10,464 nucleotides of DNA from positions 1 to 10,464 of the forward strand of contig MCGE01000078.1 of NCBI GenBank assembly GCA_002105175.1, in the 5' to 3' direction. Of this stretch, positions 1 through 8,748 are shown piece by piece; position 1 is the first letter of the stretch, and each line of letters begins with the position of its first letter. Source of the stretch: Absidia repens (taxonomy: Eukaryota > Mucoromycota > Mucoromycetes > Mucorales > Cunninghamellaceae). Position numbers and translations under genes: made by a program. Below the pieces are notes generated by a model. It worked only from the letters and a program-made list of their open reading frames with translations, was not told the origin of the DNA and searched no databases.

Positions 1-655
1 GAAAAAACTACCAACAAGGAGCTTGTATAAGAAATATCAAAGCTTTTTTTTTTTATTCGTTTGGTGAATATTTGCTCAACATCATTTACTTAAGGTCACC
101 CAGTTTATTTTTTCTTAAAAATAATATAGAAGTTTTTAGCGTCAGAAGAAAGTGGTGAATGTCATACTTTCGTGTCTTACCCGCGTTGGAGAAGTTTAGG
201 GCATTCAAAACAAAGAGGGTTTTGTGAAATACAAGAAAGGGTGAGGTATATTGTTGAAGAGCTGGCATTGATAAGATGGGCTTTGGTGTATTTTTATTAC
301 CCCATACTTAATTAGAATAATGAACGGGTATATACAGAGTATGTCAGTCAAGTGAAGGCTATAACATTTTATAGTAAACACTAACATGGCAGTACGGATT
401 ATGTCGGTTGATATGAATTGAAGAGCAACAATAGAGCCTTTAGTAAATGACATCGAACCTCACACAAGTTGGGACGCGGGGGGGAATAGTCAGTGGGTGA
501 CCTAGAAGCAGGCGATTGTAGAACTCACGAAATAGCGACAGTAAAGGCTTTGCTCCTTATAATAGGTTAGATGGGTAATAAAATGACATATTATTATTTG
601 AAGTAGTTTGGTAGAGACTAAATAAAGCGGGGTTTTCGTTATGGCATAAGATTTA
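1..655. other. AT-rich spacer, no gene seen
   Basis: I see no supportable gene here. Reading frames on both strands are short, lack splice context and have no recognisable motifs. Composition is AT-rich with small T runs (for example near 45-54). A G8 run lies near 478-485. No tRNA-like cloverleaf or repeat partner within the window was noticed. Confidence 0.55.
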
Positions 656-659
656 TTGC

Positions 660-1225
660 AATAGCATAAAGGAGATTGATGAGGATCTGAGAATGGTCTT
701 CACTAATCTAAAGGTACAATCGCGGAAAGAGATTTAGTATATTGCACTGTAAATTGGCCTGAGAATGACTAAAGGGACATGTGTTATTGAAACACAGTGC
801 TATCAATATTCATGGAGGTAATGGGTAAAAAAAAAAAAAAAAGGATCTACTACACAAGACATGAGAGAAACTGAAGACGCATTTTTCACTGGAGCAAGTA
901 AAAAGAGACATATTTTATTCAAATGTAGATAAAAAGTATAACAAACTAACGCTAAATGAAGCTAATAAAGGTTTCATAAACAGACAATGGTGATCCAAAA
1001 TCCTAGATCCAAAATGAAAGGGCTTCCCCATGCATCTAGTAATCCTGAGCTGAAAGCCTTCTAAACTAGTCCTGACACTAATCTAAGATCGCCATAATCC
1101 CAAAGAAGTTGAATGATGAAGAAGGAAGAAAGAAGAGAGAGAAAGAGAGACAGAGAGAGGATAAAAATAAATGTGGGAGAAAATAAGATTCCGTGGGCGG
1201 GATTTGAAACGTTTTTTTGGGGGGT
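660..1225 (-). repeat. Diverged direct repeat, copy A
   Basis: This stretch aligns with 1640-2140 over most of its length, at an estimated 70-75% identity by eye. Strong anchors are CTAATCTAAAG (near 704 and 1682), TATTTTATTCAAAT (911 and 1821), CCAAAATGAAAGGG (1009 and 1922), GTTGAATGATGAAG (1108 and 2021) and GCGGGATTTGAAAYGTTT (1197-1214 and 2122-2139). Read on the minus strand, the copy has the conserved box, then a CT-rich tract (about 1115-1160), then about 200 nt, then AATAAA (914-919). About 120 nt near 716-840, ending in an A16 run, is absent from copy B. No shared reading frame survives, so I treat it as a non-coding or decayed transcription unit. Orientation is inferred from the AATAAA and CT tract. 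Confidence 0.7.
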
Positions 1226-1288
1226 CCATCCTGAGGATTAGGTTTGTGATTTTTTTGGTGAATACAAAAAAGGCAACCTCTCCTACAT

Positions 1289-1465
1289 TCAGCAACGTAC
1301 AACGTCATTCATGGTTATCTTACCATGAAAGAGTAGCCAGTACCATTTAACATGGCTGGAACGGTGGTTCTTTTTTGTTGATGCTTTGCAGACAAGATGT
1401 AGCAATGCGACCAAGTTTAATTTATCCGTATTCTCTGACATTCTACAGCACTGGCAAAGTATTTG

Positions 1466-1501
<36 letters not shown>

Positions 1502-1618
1502 CGCCCAAACCGTCGTCGGGAGAATCCTAAATACTAGCAAAATACAGTAAAAATAATAAAATCGCCTAACGAAATACCTCCAGGCATAACTGACGCCAGC
1601 AATACATATCAAAAACAC
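1289..1618 (-). other. Weak open frame, possibly an exon or decayed gene
   Basis: The minus strand is open across this stretch. The first half is hydrophobic and includes a run of Phe encoded only by the A31 homopolymer. The second half, from an ATG near 1442 (MSENTDKLNLVALLHLVCKA...), is more protein-like, about 50 residues. CTGTAG just before that ATG and GTAAGA near 1323 could serve as splice sites. I recognise no domain and see no partner exons. It could equally be chance. Low confidence as a gene. Confidence 0.2.
1469..1499. repeat. A31 homopolymer run
   Basis: Thirty-one consecutive A residues on the plus strand. Unlike the T25 run at 1714-1738, I found no direct repeat flanking it, so it cannot be called a retroposon tail. 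Confidence 0.9.
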
Positions 1619-1639
1619 TGCAAAGGATCTACTGCAGAT

Positions 1640-2140
1640 AGAAATGAGGAGGATACTGGGAGATCTGAAGAATTGTCATCGCTAATCTAAAGAAACAGAT
1701 GAACAAAGCGATCTTTTTTTTTTTTTTTTTTTTTTTTTGTATGTTGAACAAAGCGATCTGTTGCAAAAGACAAAGAAGCGACTACCGGAACATTTTTAAT
1801 TAAAGTAAGTAAAAAGGAAATATTTTATTCAAATATAGATTCAAAATACGAACAAAACTAATACTAAACTAAAGTAATGAAGACCCTAATAAGCCAACTA
1901 AAGCTGGTCATAATTCTGAATCCAAAATGAAAGGGTCTTCCCATGCATGTTGTAATCCCTGCGCTGAAAACCCTTTTGAACAAGACCTGACACCAATCTA
2001 AGTCCAAAATAACCTCAAAAAAGTTGAATGATGAAGAAAAAAAAAAAAAAAGAAAGAAGAAGAAAATGAAAAGAAAGAGAGCTAAAATAATAAAGCATGA
2101 GAGAATATAAAATTCACGTGTGCGGGATTTGAAATGTTTT
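1640..2140 (-). repeat. Diverged direct repeat, copy B
   Basis: Second copy of the unit described for 660-1225, same orientation. On the minus strand it has the conserved box (2122-2139, one mismatch in 18 to copy A), a CT-rich tract including T15 (about 2028-2080) and AATAAA at 1824-1829. Box-to-signal spacing is nearly the same as in copy A. A frame of about 54 codons is open on the minus strand downstream of the CT tract, but the matching frame in copy A has several stops, so it is not evidence for a protein. The copy is interrupted by the poly-T insertion at 1715-1744. Confidence 0.7.
1700..1759 (-). mobile_element. Minimal poly(A) insertion with 15-bp direct repeats
   Basis: The 15-mer TGAACAAAGCGATCT occurs perfectly at 1700-1714 and 1745-1759. 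Between the copies lie T24 and GTATGT, which on the minus strand read ACATAC followed by A24. A poly(A) tract bounded by perfect target-site-like repeats is the classic mark of target-primed reverse transcription by a LINE-type machinery. Here almost nothing of the inserted RNA remains except its tail, so the source cannot be named. A simple local duplication with homopolymer growth is the alternative. Confidence 0.55.
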
Positions 2141-2200
2141 CTGTTCGATCTGGTTATAAGGTGGTATGATATGAGGTATTTTTATTGTAAACGAGGAAGT

Positions 2201-2233
2201 CATACATATACATACATATATATATATATATAA
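2201..2233. repeat. CATACATATA / (TA)n microsatellite
   Basis: Two copies of CATACATATA followed by a run of TA dinucleotides. Simple sequence in the spacer downstream of the kinase stop codon. Confidence 0.85.
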
Positions 2234-2270
2234 GTATATAGAAGAGGATAGCAAATCATATGGATGATAT

Positions 2271-2276
2271 TTTATT
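2271..2276 (-). terminator. Candidate poly(A) signal for the kinase gene
   Basis: AATAAA on the minus strand, about 250 nt past the kinase stop codon, in an AT-rich 3' region (2234-2525) that holds no other gene. Fungal poly(A) signals are degenerate, so this is a candidate only. The context TTAATAAAATAT resembles the AATAAA contexts in the two upstream repeat units. Confidence 0.4.
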
Positions 2277-2504
2277 AAGTTCAAACAAAAGATATACAGG
2301 AATGGGAAGGAATGGATTCAATCACAAAAAGTTCTTTTTCAAGTGTAAAAAAATAATAGCTACAGATGATAAATGTATATAATATAAATAATAAAGATAA
2401 ATAAATAGTAAATATTAATAATTGAAAAAAGGGGATGTGATGTGGGAAATGAATAAATGGAGCATAAAAAGGAACCGGAGTCATGGAAAGAGTGTGTGTA
2501 TGTA

Positions 2505-2520
2505 TGAGTGAGTGAGTGAG
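2505..2520. repeat. (TGAG)n tetranucleotide repeat
   Basis: Four or so units of TGAG directly beside the kinase stop codon (3' UTR on the minus strand). Confidence 0.8.
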
Positions 2521-2525
2521 ACTAG

Positions 2526-5500
2526 CTATGATGACATAACCGCTTTTCTTGTACGAAGGAAGGAATCTAATTCGGATTCCAGGGTTTGTTGTGCCATTTT
2601 GTAGATACGAGATGGAAAGCCAATATCATCGACAGCAGGAGACGTATTGGGTGCGAACGGTTGACCACCACTACTACCACTACCACCACCAATAGCAGTA
2701 AGGTGACCTTCCTTGACCTTGATGCCATACTTGCCTTGAGCCCACCGCGCCTGGTACACCGTAACACTAAAAATAAAGGCTGTTGGCGATCGTCCAACGC
2801 TACATTCCATCGGCTGCCACTATCAAATCGGCTGGACGAGTCTATGGCGTGGTGTGGTTGTTGAAGTTTCAAAAATTTTGTCCATTCAGGATAGTTGCAT
2901 TGGCATATGTATTTGAAGGGCGGAGATTCGTCCTGCACCGTAATGTTCATCCCAACCAGGACATGTCGTAAATCAGCCATCAGCTGTCGTGCAGAATCAT
3001 TTCGAAAGAGAGACCCTCGACCAAAATGGAATTTGGTTGTAGGGTGATGATTGGCGAGTTCGTCATAATTGATAGTTGGATATGTTGGTCGGTCTAAATA
3101 CATTAATCGTCATTAGTAAAGAAACAAATTGACACACGTTGGGTTTGCTTTGTTTTATCTTGTCAAGCCGTAAAACATACCTTTGTCGCTTTCAGAAAAT
3201 CTTGTAGCTGGAGGTGGTGGTGAGGGCGTTGATGGTGTAGTAAGTTCATTCGTTGATGCAGATTCAGCCAAAGTCGATTGATTCATGCCAGAGCGACTGT
3301 TTGCCTGCCGGACAAGAGATAGCTGGCGCCAAGATCGTCGGGTTTGCTGGTAATGCTTCGATAATGTTGGTGCTGCAGTGGCATTTCCGGCAGTGGAAGG
3401 TGAGGATGATGAGGATGAGGATTTGTCTTCTGTGTTGCTATTGGTGGAAGGATCACCATGAGGGTCCGAATAAAGCCATTGCTGATAAGATTTTTTAGGT
3501 GGTGTGGAGCGTGAGGATGGCACTGGAGAGGATAAATCGCTAGATCGAGAAACTGGTCCGAAGTCGGAAGAATTAGTCACAGTAGCGCTTGTCGTTTTGG
3601 GTTTCACATCGGTAAATGCCAATGGGCGATTAGGCAACATAGAGCCAAGGATTTTAACCGCACTTTTGCTCTTTTCACGAATACTGTTGGTTCGTTCGGT
3701 CATGGATTTGGTCATAAGACGTACGCTGCTGGTACGCCCAAAACGGCTGCTTGTTGAAGGACTACGCTGAGGTCGAGAAGATGATACTGTTGCTCCATAG
3801 GGATCCACGTCAATGGCTGGTGTTGTTGGTGATTTGTTGTCGTTTCCAGGGTTCGGTACACGTAGCGAACTTCGAGATCCATCTGTTTTCCGCCGCACCA
3901 AAGTAGCGCTTGCATTGCCTGGGATTGCACTAACTGCCTTGCGCCGAGGTGCCACTGTACTTGTTGAGCGACTGAGTCCGCCGGTAGCATGATAGAGGGG
4001 CTTGCTTTGCACCATGTCCAGTTGACGTCGAGTATCATGTTCTTTCCGTTCCTTGACCAAATAATAGATGGAGAGCAAAGGGTCATACATGGCTGGTAAA
4101 GACAAAGGGTCATCATCTGCTTGATTTGATTTCTTGCCTAAAGGAGTGATGCTACGCCTCCAGCGTGGTATTGGTGCCTGGTTTTGTCGCTGCCATTCTA
4201 GTTGCTGGTTTTGTTCAATTTTTCCCACCGCCTGCTTGTAATCTGTTGTTTTAATGAGTCTTTCCAATTTTGATTGTATCAATTGTGTATCACCAAGTCC
4301 AAAACCATGCATGCCTTTGACAATATCCGTATCCACCTTTTCCAATATTTGTCGCTGAGGAATATTGCTGCATATGGGTTCTTCATAGCCTTTTTTCATC
4401 CATGGGTGATTTTCAATAGCAGTCAATGTCAACCGTTTTCGAGGATCCACCACCAAAATCTTAGATAGTAAATCAACGCAATCTATGCATATGTATAGAA
4501 GAAAGATAAATGTTAGATGAATCTTCCAAAATCCAGAAGGAGATTGAACCAAATTTACCTTTACTAAGATGATCAGGATAATCATCAACAACACCTGACT
4601 TGATTTTTGCATGAAGAGCAGGTAAACTCGTATCATCAAAGGGCACACGACCACAAACTAAGACATAAAGCACTACACCAAAACTCCATACATCGACTTC
4701 AGGGCCAACATAGTGCCTAGCTCTAAGTAATTCAGGGGCAGCGAAGTAGAGAGATCCGCAAAATGTAGACAGAAGCTTTGATGGGGAATAGATATTCGAT
4801 AGGCCAAAGTCAATGATTTTGATGTTTTCGTCGGAGGTAATCAAAATGTTTTCGATTTTCAAATCTATTTCGAAAAAAAAAAGGTTCAGCCAGTTAGTGA
4901 GTCGGAATAAAATATCATGACAGTACCCCAAAGGAAATGGACTGTGTGTGAATATAGCCATTTCCAGCAAAATAACTTTTTTATTCTCGTGTCCCATTAC
5001 CTCTTGAACAATAGAATTTCGATGGCAATAATCTAAATATATCAATAAGACGCAGGTTAGCTTGTCAGCAATATATGCAGTTTAATGTAGCAAAAATAAG
5101 GAATTTGTTTTTGTTTTCAAGGGGAGTTCCTACCTAAAGCGCTTGCGATTTGCCTAGCAAATTTTCTGGCTTGTTTTTCGCGTAATTTTCCATGTTGAAT
5201 AATATAATCCAGAAGTTGTCCACCGTCCACATATTCAAGAAACATATAGTAATAATCGCCTTCAGCTACCCAATCCTTGAGTTGACAAATGTTGGGATGT
5301 CGTAATAAATACATGATGGCCAATTCACGGACCGTGCGCTGTTCACGTTCTTTGGGGGTATCTTTCGGATCTTTGGTTTTTCATTGGAGACAGGCAGAGA
5401 CGCCAGATTCACCTTGGGCATAATCTTGACAGCATACTATATAAATATATATTCAAATTAATTATTAATACGTAAAATACTGTCAACAGTATTTTTTATC

Positions 5501-5800
5501 TACTTGAACTTACCTTTGTTGATCCCGATCTGTCAAGCATTCAGCCAACTTCACCTTGCCCATGCTTCCTTGACCAATGGTCTTTCGATAGATGACATAG
5601 TTTTGGATTCGTACAGCTTGTTTCCTTGATTCAGAAGATCGTCGTTGCATTTCTTGAGATTTTGTCCGAGATTTATCACCTAACGTGTTGGTGTTGCCAT
5701 TGTGGTGTGTGTGATTGCCATTCCTGGTGCTGATGTTGCTAGCTTTGCGGTGGAGAGATTCAGATCGACGGGTTTGACTAGTAGAATGGCTACGTTGCAT
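2526..5800 (-). CDS. KIN1: KIN1/PAR-1 (MARK)-family Ser/Thr protein kinase with KA1 domain, frame-broken as read
   Basis: Six exons on the minus strand: 5800-5514, 5436-5134, 5032-5001, 4864-4559, 4482-3181, 3093-2526. Total about 933 residues, close to fungal KIN1 proteins. Kinase domain about residues 67-335: glycine loop [11 protein letters not shown]-binding lysine in [17 protein letters not shown] in [10 protein letters not shown], activation loop [15 protein letters not shown] (the Thr is the LKB1-site equivalent in MARKs), then [16 protein letters not shown]. Residues about 340-740 are a Ser/Thr/Pro-rich linker. A KA1 domain (membrane/autoinhibitory) fills the last exon. All introns are GT-AG. 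Four places lack one nucleotide relative to the family frame: the intron 1/exon 2 junction (near 5436), the exon 2 linker (about 5354-5381), the HRD motif (5003-5006) and KA1 (2769-2777). The start at 5800 is the first ATG in the kinase frame; adding one base near 5803 would extend it to 5946. By family knowledge it acts in polarity and exocytosis at the plasma membrane. Identity is firm; intactness is not. Confidence 0.93.
2668..2692 (-). repeat. Gly/Ser-coding triplet repeat inside KA1
   Basis: A tract of CCA/CTA triplets on the plus strand encodes GGGSGSSGG on the minus strand. It sits in the KA1 domain between the last strand ([11 protein letters not shown]) and the closing helix ([19 protein letters not shown]), a loop position that family members usually keep short. 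It is coding in the kinase frame. Confidence 0.75.
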
Positions 5801-5946
5801 GCTTTTATTTCTTCCATATGAGGTGGAGATGGTGTGGAGGAAGGTGTGTTCGCTGTATGTTCCCTATTGATGACTTTATCTTCCATATATGTCGATTGTT
5901 GTATAGCGGGTGGTGGAATAGCCTGACGAGTAATTGCCGTCATCAT
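5801..5946 (-). other. Possible N-terminal extension of the kinase, in another frame
   Basis: The minus strand is open from an ATG-ATG pair at 5946 with a protein-like Pro/Ser/Thr-rich translation (contains PPPAIQQ and TPSSTPSPP). It runs one frame away from the kinase start at 5800. One additional base in the T4 run at 5803-5806 (AAAA on the minus strand) would merge the two, giving about 49 extra residues. There is no plausible intron between them: the only AG-ending candidate is too short. It may instead be 5' UTR with upstream ATGs. Confidence 0.45.
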
Positions 5947-6450
5947 TAGTTAAAGTGAAAAACTTTTTCAATAAATACAATATAAAAATCGGAGTAAAGC
6001 AAAATATAATCAATAATACAATAAATAAGATAATATAGCCGATGAGAAAAGAAAAGGACAAAGAAAAAAAAGTCAGGTAAAAAGGACGAAAAAAGTCGGA
6101 ATTTCAAATATACCAGGGCACAGCTTGTGACACCCATATGAGTTACCAGCTGTTTCGTTGTGAGTATTGTTTGTAAAGAGGTTCGGATCAAGTGATATGA
6201 CGAATATTGGAATAAATAAAATGGTACAAGCAAAAACAGAATATTTACATTGTAAAAAAACGGGTCAATAATAATGACGATTGACAAAACAGAGGCAAAA
6301 GGTGCACATGTAAAGTATAAAAATGGACAGACAGCAGGTCCGTAAAAATAAAAGCTTCATTGAATTTTGATATACACGTAAAAGAAATTTTTATATATAA
6401 AAAAGACATCATTCATCCCAAAGTAAACCCTAAACCATCTAAAATACTAT
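5947..6450. other. Intergenic spacer between two co-oriented genes
   Basis: About 500 nt between the acetyltransferase stop and the kinase start, both genes on the minus strand. It must hold the 3' UTR of the former and the promoter of the latter. A moderately pyrimidine-rich stretch (minus strand, about 6055-6095) could be part of the kinase promoter. ORFs seen here are low-complexity Phe/Leu/Ile-rich translations of AT-rich DNA and are not supported. Confidence 0.5.
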
Positions 6451-6759
6451 TCAATCCCTACTAGCTAGCCTTTCTATTCCAGTATGTTCATCATCCACCA
6501 CGTATTTCCAAATGCCACTGTTCCTATCCGGGTAATGCGTCTTCAGGTATCGTAAAACAAATGAGCAAGAGGGTATCACTAAAAGATTTGACTGTTCAAC
6601 CCATTCAAATGCCCGATGTACTAATAAATCCCCAATTCCTAAATGTCGATAAGCCAATGGTACTTCCTGAATAAAAATAAATAAAAATTAAGATCAATTT
6701 TGGCATACTACCTCTCCCACCCCTTTTTCATTCCCACACACAGGCCAATCCTTCCCCTC

Positions 6760-6792
<33 letters not shown>

Positions 6793-7421
6793 GTGGGGCA
6801 AGTCTTTACCGTATGATAGAATTCCATGAGTGTAGTAAATCGCGTAGGAAGGTAACAGAGAGCAGCTATAATAATAAATAAAGATGTGAGTCAGAAAGAC
6901 ATAAAAACAGCCCCTTCATCACTATAATCTTCGTCTTGTTTTTTTTATCAGTTACCGATATTTCCTTTTGAGTCTAAGCAGAGTTTAAACATATAATTTT
7001 TTGCGTCGTGAATGACCTGAGACTTGTCCAAGTTTTTTCGAGTGATAAACGGACATGTTGCTGTAGTAGAAGTTGTTGATGAAGTAGGAGTAGTGACTAT
7101 TACAGTAGATTGGATATCAGAGGTTGTGTGGTTGTGTTCGGGTAAGGGTGATTCACTTGCTGAAGGTTGTCGTTTGCTGCTTTTGCTGCTATTACTACAA
7201 GAGCTGCTACTGCTTGTGGATGGTGTAGGCTTGCGGGAAATGTAAGTTTCTTGCTTTGATTGTTGCTGATGCTGTATTGATTTTGTTCGAGGAGAGATGG
7301 GTGCTGACGCTGTGGCAGTGGTAGTAGTGGTAGTTGCCATTGTTTTCAATTGCTGGCTAATGGTGGATAAGCCGTAGCGAAGCTGAGGCCTTGACTTCTG
7401 TGGGGAAGGGGGTATTTCCAT
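6451..7421 (-). CDS. GNAT-family N-acetyltransferase, NATD1/YjdJ type, with Ser/Thr-rich N-terminal extension
   Basis: Three exons: 7421-6956, 6865-6810, 6666-6451. Spliced length 738 nt, exactly 245 codons plus stop, with both GT-AG junctions keeping frame. The C-terminal ~110 residues match the small GNAT type of human NATD1 and bacterial YjdJ: VIHDAKNYMFKLCLD (first strands), LMEFYHTEVP, the acetyl-CoA loop YRHLGIGDLLV (R-x-x-G-x-G), and SCSFVLRYLKTHYP. Family members are usually only about 90-110 residues, so residues 1-135 are an extension: poly-Thr (ATTTTTTA), Gln-rich and Ser-rich tracts, probably disordered. By family it should transfer acetyl from acetyl-CoA; its substrate is unknown. 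Start chosen at the first ATG of the frame. The frame stays open upstream to a TTAG near 7508, so an added 5' exon is possible, for example the ATG at 8073 just before a GTAAGT. Confidence 0.88.
6764..6792. repeat. T29 homopolymer within an intron
   Basis: Twenty-nine T residues on the plus strand, A29 in the sense direction of the acetyltransferase, inside its second intron (6667-6809). It makes this intron (143 nt) longer than its 90-nt neighbour. I found no flanking direct repeats. Confidence 0.85.
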
Positions 7422-7619
7422 TGAGTGATGTATTGTTTCCTTACTGGGTAACACCGCCGGTAAGGTGCTGAATACTTCAATAAGCGAGGAATGGGTCGTC
7501 TTGAAGTTCTAAGTTGGTATTGTCGTAGACTGTAAATCCAGAATTATTACGTTTGGCGAGTTGGTATGTATTTCAAAGGTGGAAAGAAAACTCACGAGTG
7601 AAATAAAATGTTTCAATTC

Positions 7620-7745
7620 AAAAATGGAAATGGTGAAAAGAAGTTTTTTTTTTGTAAAAAAAAAAAATAAAAGAAAAAAAGAGGTTTTGGGAAAAAGAGA
7701 GGAAAAAGAGAGAGGAAAAAAAAAAAGAGGAGAGTGAAATTCACT
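7620..7745 (-). promoter_or_regulatory. CT-rich promoter tract of the acetyltransferase gene
   Basis: On the minus strand this is a long pyrimidine-rich stretch of CTCTTTTTCC blocks and T runs ending about 200 nt before the start codon at 7421. Such tracts are common near transcription starts of fungal genes. No ATG lies between about 7600 and 7421 on the sense strand, which supports 7421 as the start. If the gene has a further 5' exon, this tract would instead be intronic. Confidence 0.5.
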
Positions 7746-8740
7746 CATTTTACTTTTTTGCACTCGGGAAAAGAAAATAGGGATTTTTGATAGAGAATGA
7801 CACTTCTTTTTATTTGTTTTACAACATAAAAGAGTCATGCACAAGGAAGTGCTCGTAATAACTAATTGTATAATGGCGCCACTATTACAAATTTTACTAC
7901 ACCTAGGTAAATTGTAACAGTATGGTGGAAAAGCTATTGTATTCAAACGCCGCTTTACTAAAAAAGAGATTCTGTTGGCCAGTGACAACGAACAAGAAAG
8001 AGTTACCTTACAGAAACAAGGAGAAGAACGAGAAGTTACACGAAAGTATTATATTTGGACTTACCCGAGACATTTGTTTATCCCTTAATCATTCGTTTTG
8101 GGAATGAAAAAGATCGACCCATGTTTTTCAAAATAAATGAATTCTGTCACTATTATTCTTTCAATGGAAGGCTACATATCACATAGAGAATATATATCAT
8201 GTTCAGTACTAGAATTGAATTGAAGGGATAATGGTTACCGGAAAAATTATCACTTTCTTCAGACGATACTAAAGTCGAACGGCATAAAAAAATACAAATG
8301 CCGCACAGAGACTAAATCAAGGCCTGAAAAAAAAAGGATCTGATCAAACAGGGCTTGTACTAGAGTCAATGATGGCGAAGTTAATTATAAAAAGTGATCA
8401 TGACAAAAGTAACTTATGATATTCAGTAAATGAAGGGGTTACAAGGAGCATGAATTGAGAATAATGGCATCAAAAACTGCTAAACGACAAGATGATGACG
8501 ACAAAAGTGAATGGTATTAGTCTAACATTGTATTGAGATGTGGCTGTTGTAAATTGTTACGACGTCTTTAGTTAGGACTTCCTTGATTCGGTCAAGTCGC
8601 GTCTTTATCCTGTATGTTAGTTGGACGCTGGATTTACTCTTCCTAAGTGATAGAGAAAAAGTGGTGTATGTACGACATGCACTTGTTTGTAAATAATCTC
8701 CGCTTCATTTTTTTTACCTGCAGAGAAAAACGCGCTCATA
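7746..8740. other. Intergenic region between divergent genes, no gene seen
   Basis: This is the body of the shared upstream region of the acetyltransferase (minus) and the Pro/Ser-rich gene (plus). The open frames here (for example 7922-8107 plus and 7509-7988 minus) have low-complexity or unremarkable translations and lack motifs. One point of note is an ATG at 8073 on the minus strand followed three codons later by GTAAGT, a possible mini first exon. Confidence 0.5.
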
Positions 8741-8748
8741 GACCCCTA

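Noticed and set aside
2586..2864. Plus-strand frame with a poly-Thr stretch
   Set aside because: Antisense of the KA1 exon; the Thr run is the reverse of the Gly/Ser triplet repeat.
3253..3770. Plus-strand frames opposite the kinase linker
   Set aside because: The minus-strand exon there is open for 434 codons, keeps correct splice phases at both ends and continues the kinase sequence.
4981..5381. Programmed ribosomal frameshifting as an explanation for the kinase breaks
   Set aside because: Several shifts would be needed in one mRNA, one of them at a splice junction and one inside a 32-nt exon; no slippery site plus stimulator layout is seen.
5946..6287. Phe/Tyr/Leu-rich minus-strand frame that might look like a membrane protein
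   Set aside because: AT-rich DNA translated by chance; no start context, no splice partners and it overlaps the kinase promoter region.
6764..6792. T29 run as a second retroposon tail
   Set aside because: No flanking direct repeat was found, and it lies within an intron whose splice sites are intact.
7024..7245. Plus-strand frame encoding long Leu runs
   Set aside because: It is the antisense shadow of the Ser-rich exon 1 of the acetyltransferase (Ser codons read backwards as Leu).
7509..7988. 159-residue minus-strand frame with a mitochondrial-presequence-like start
   Set aside because: Starts at a TTG, runs through the CT-rich promoter tract (poly-Phe/Ser) and has no conserved motif.
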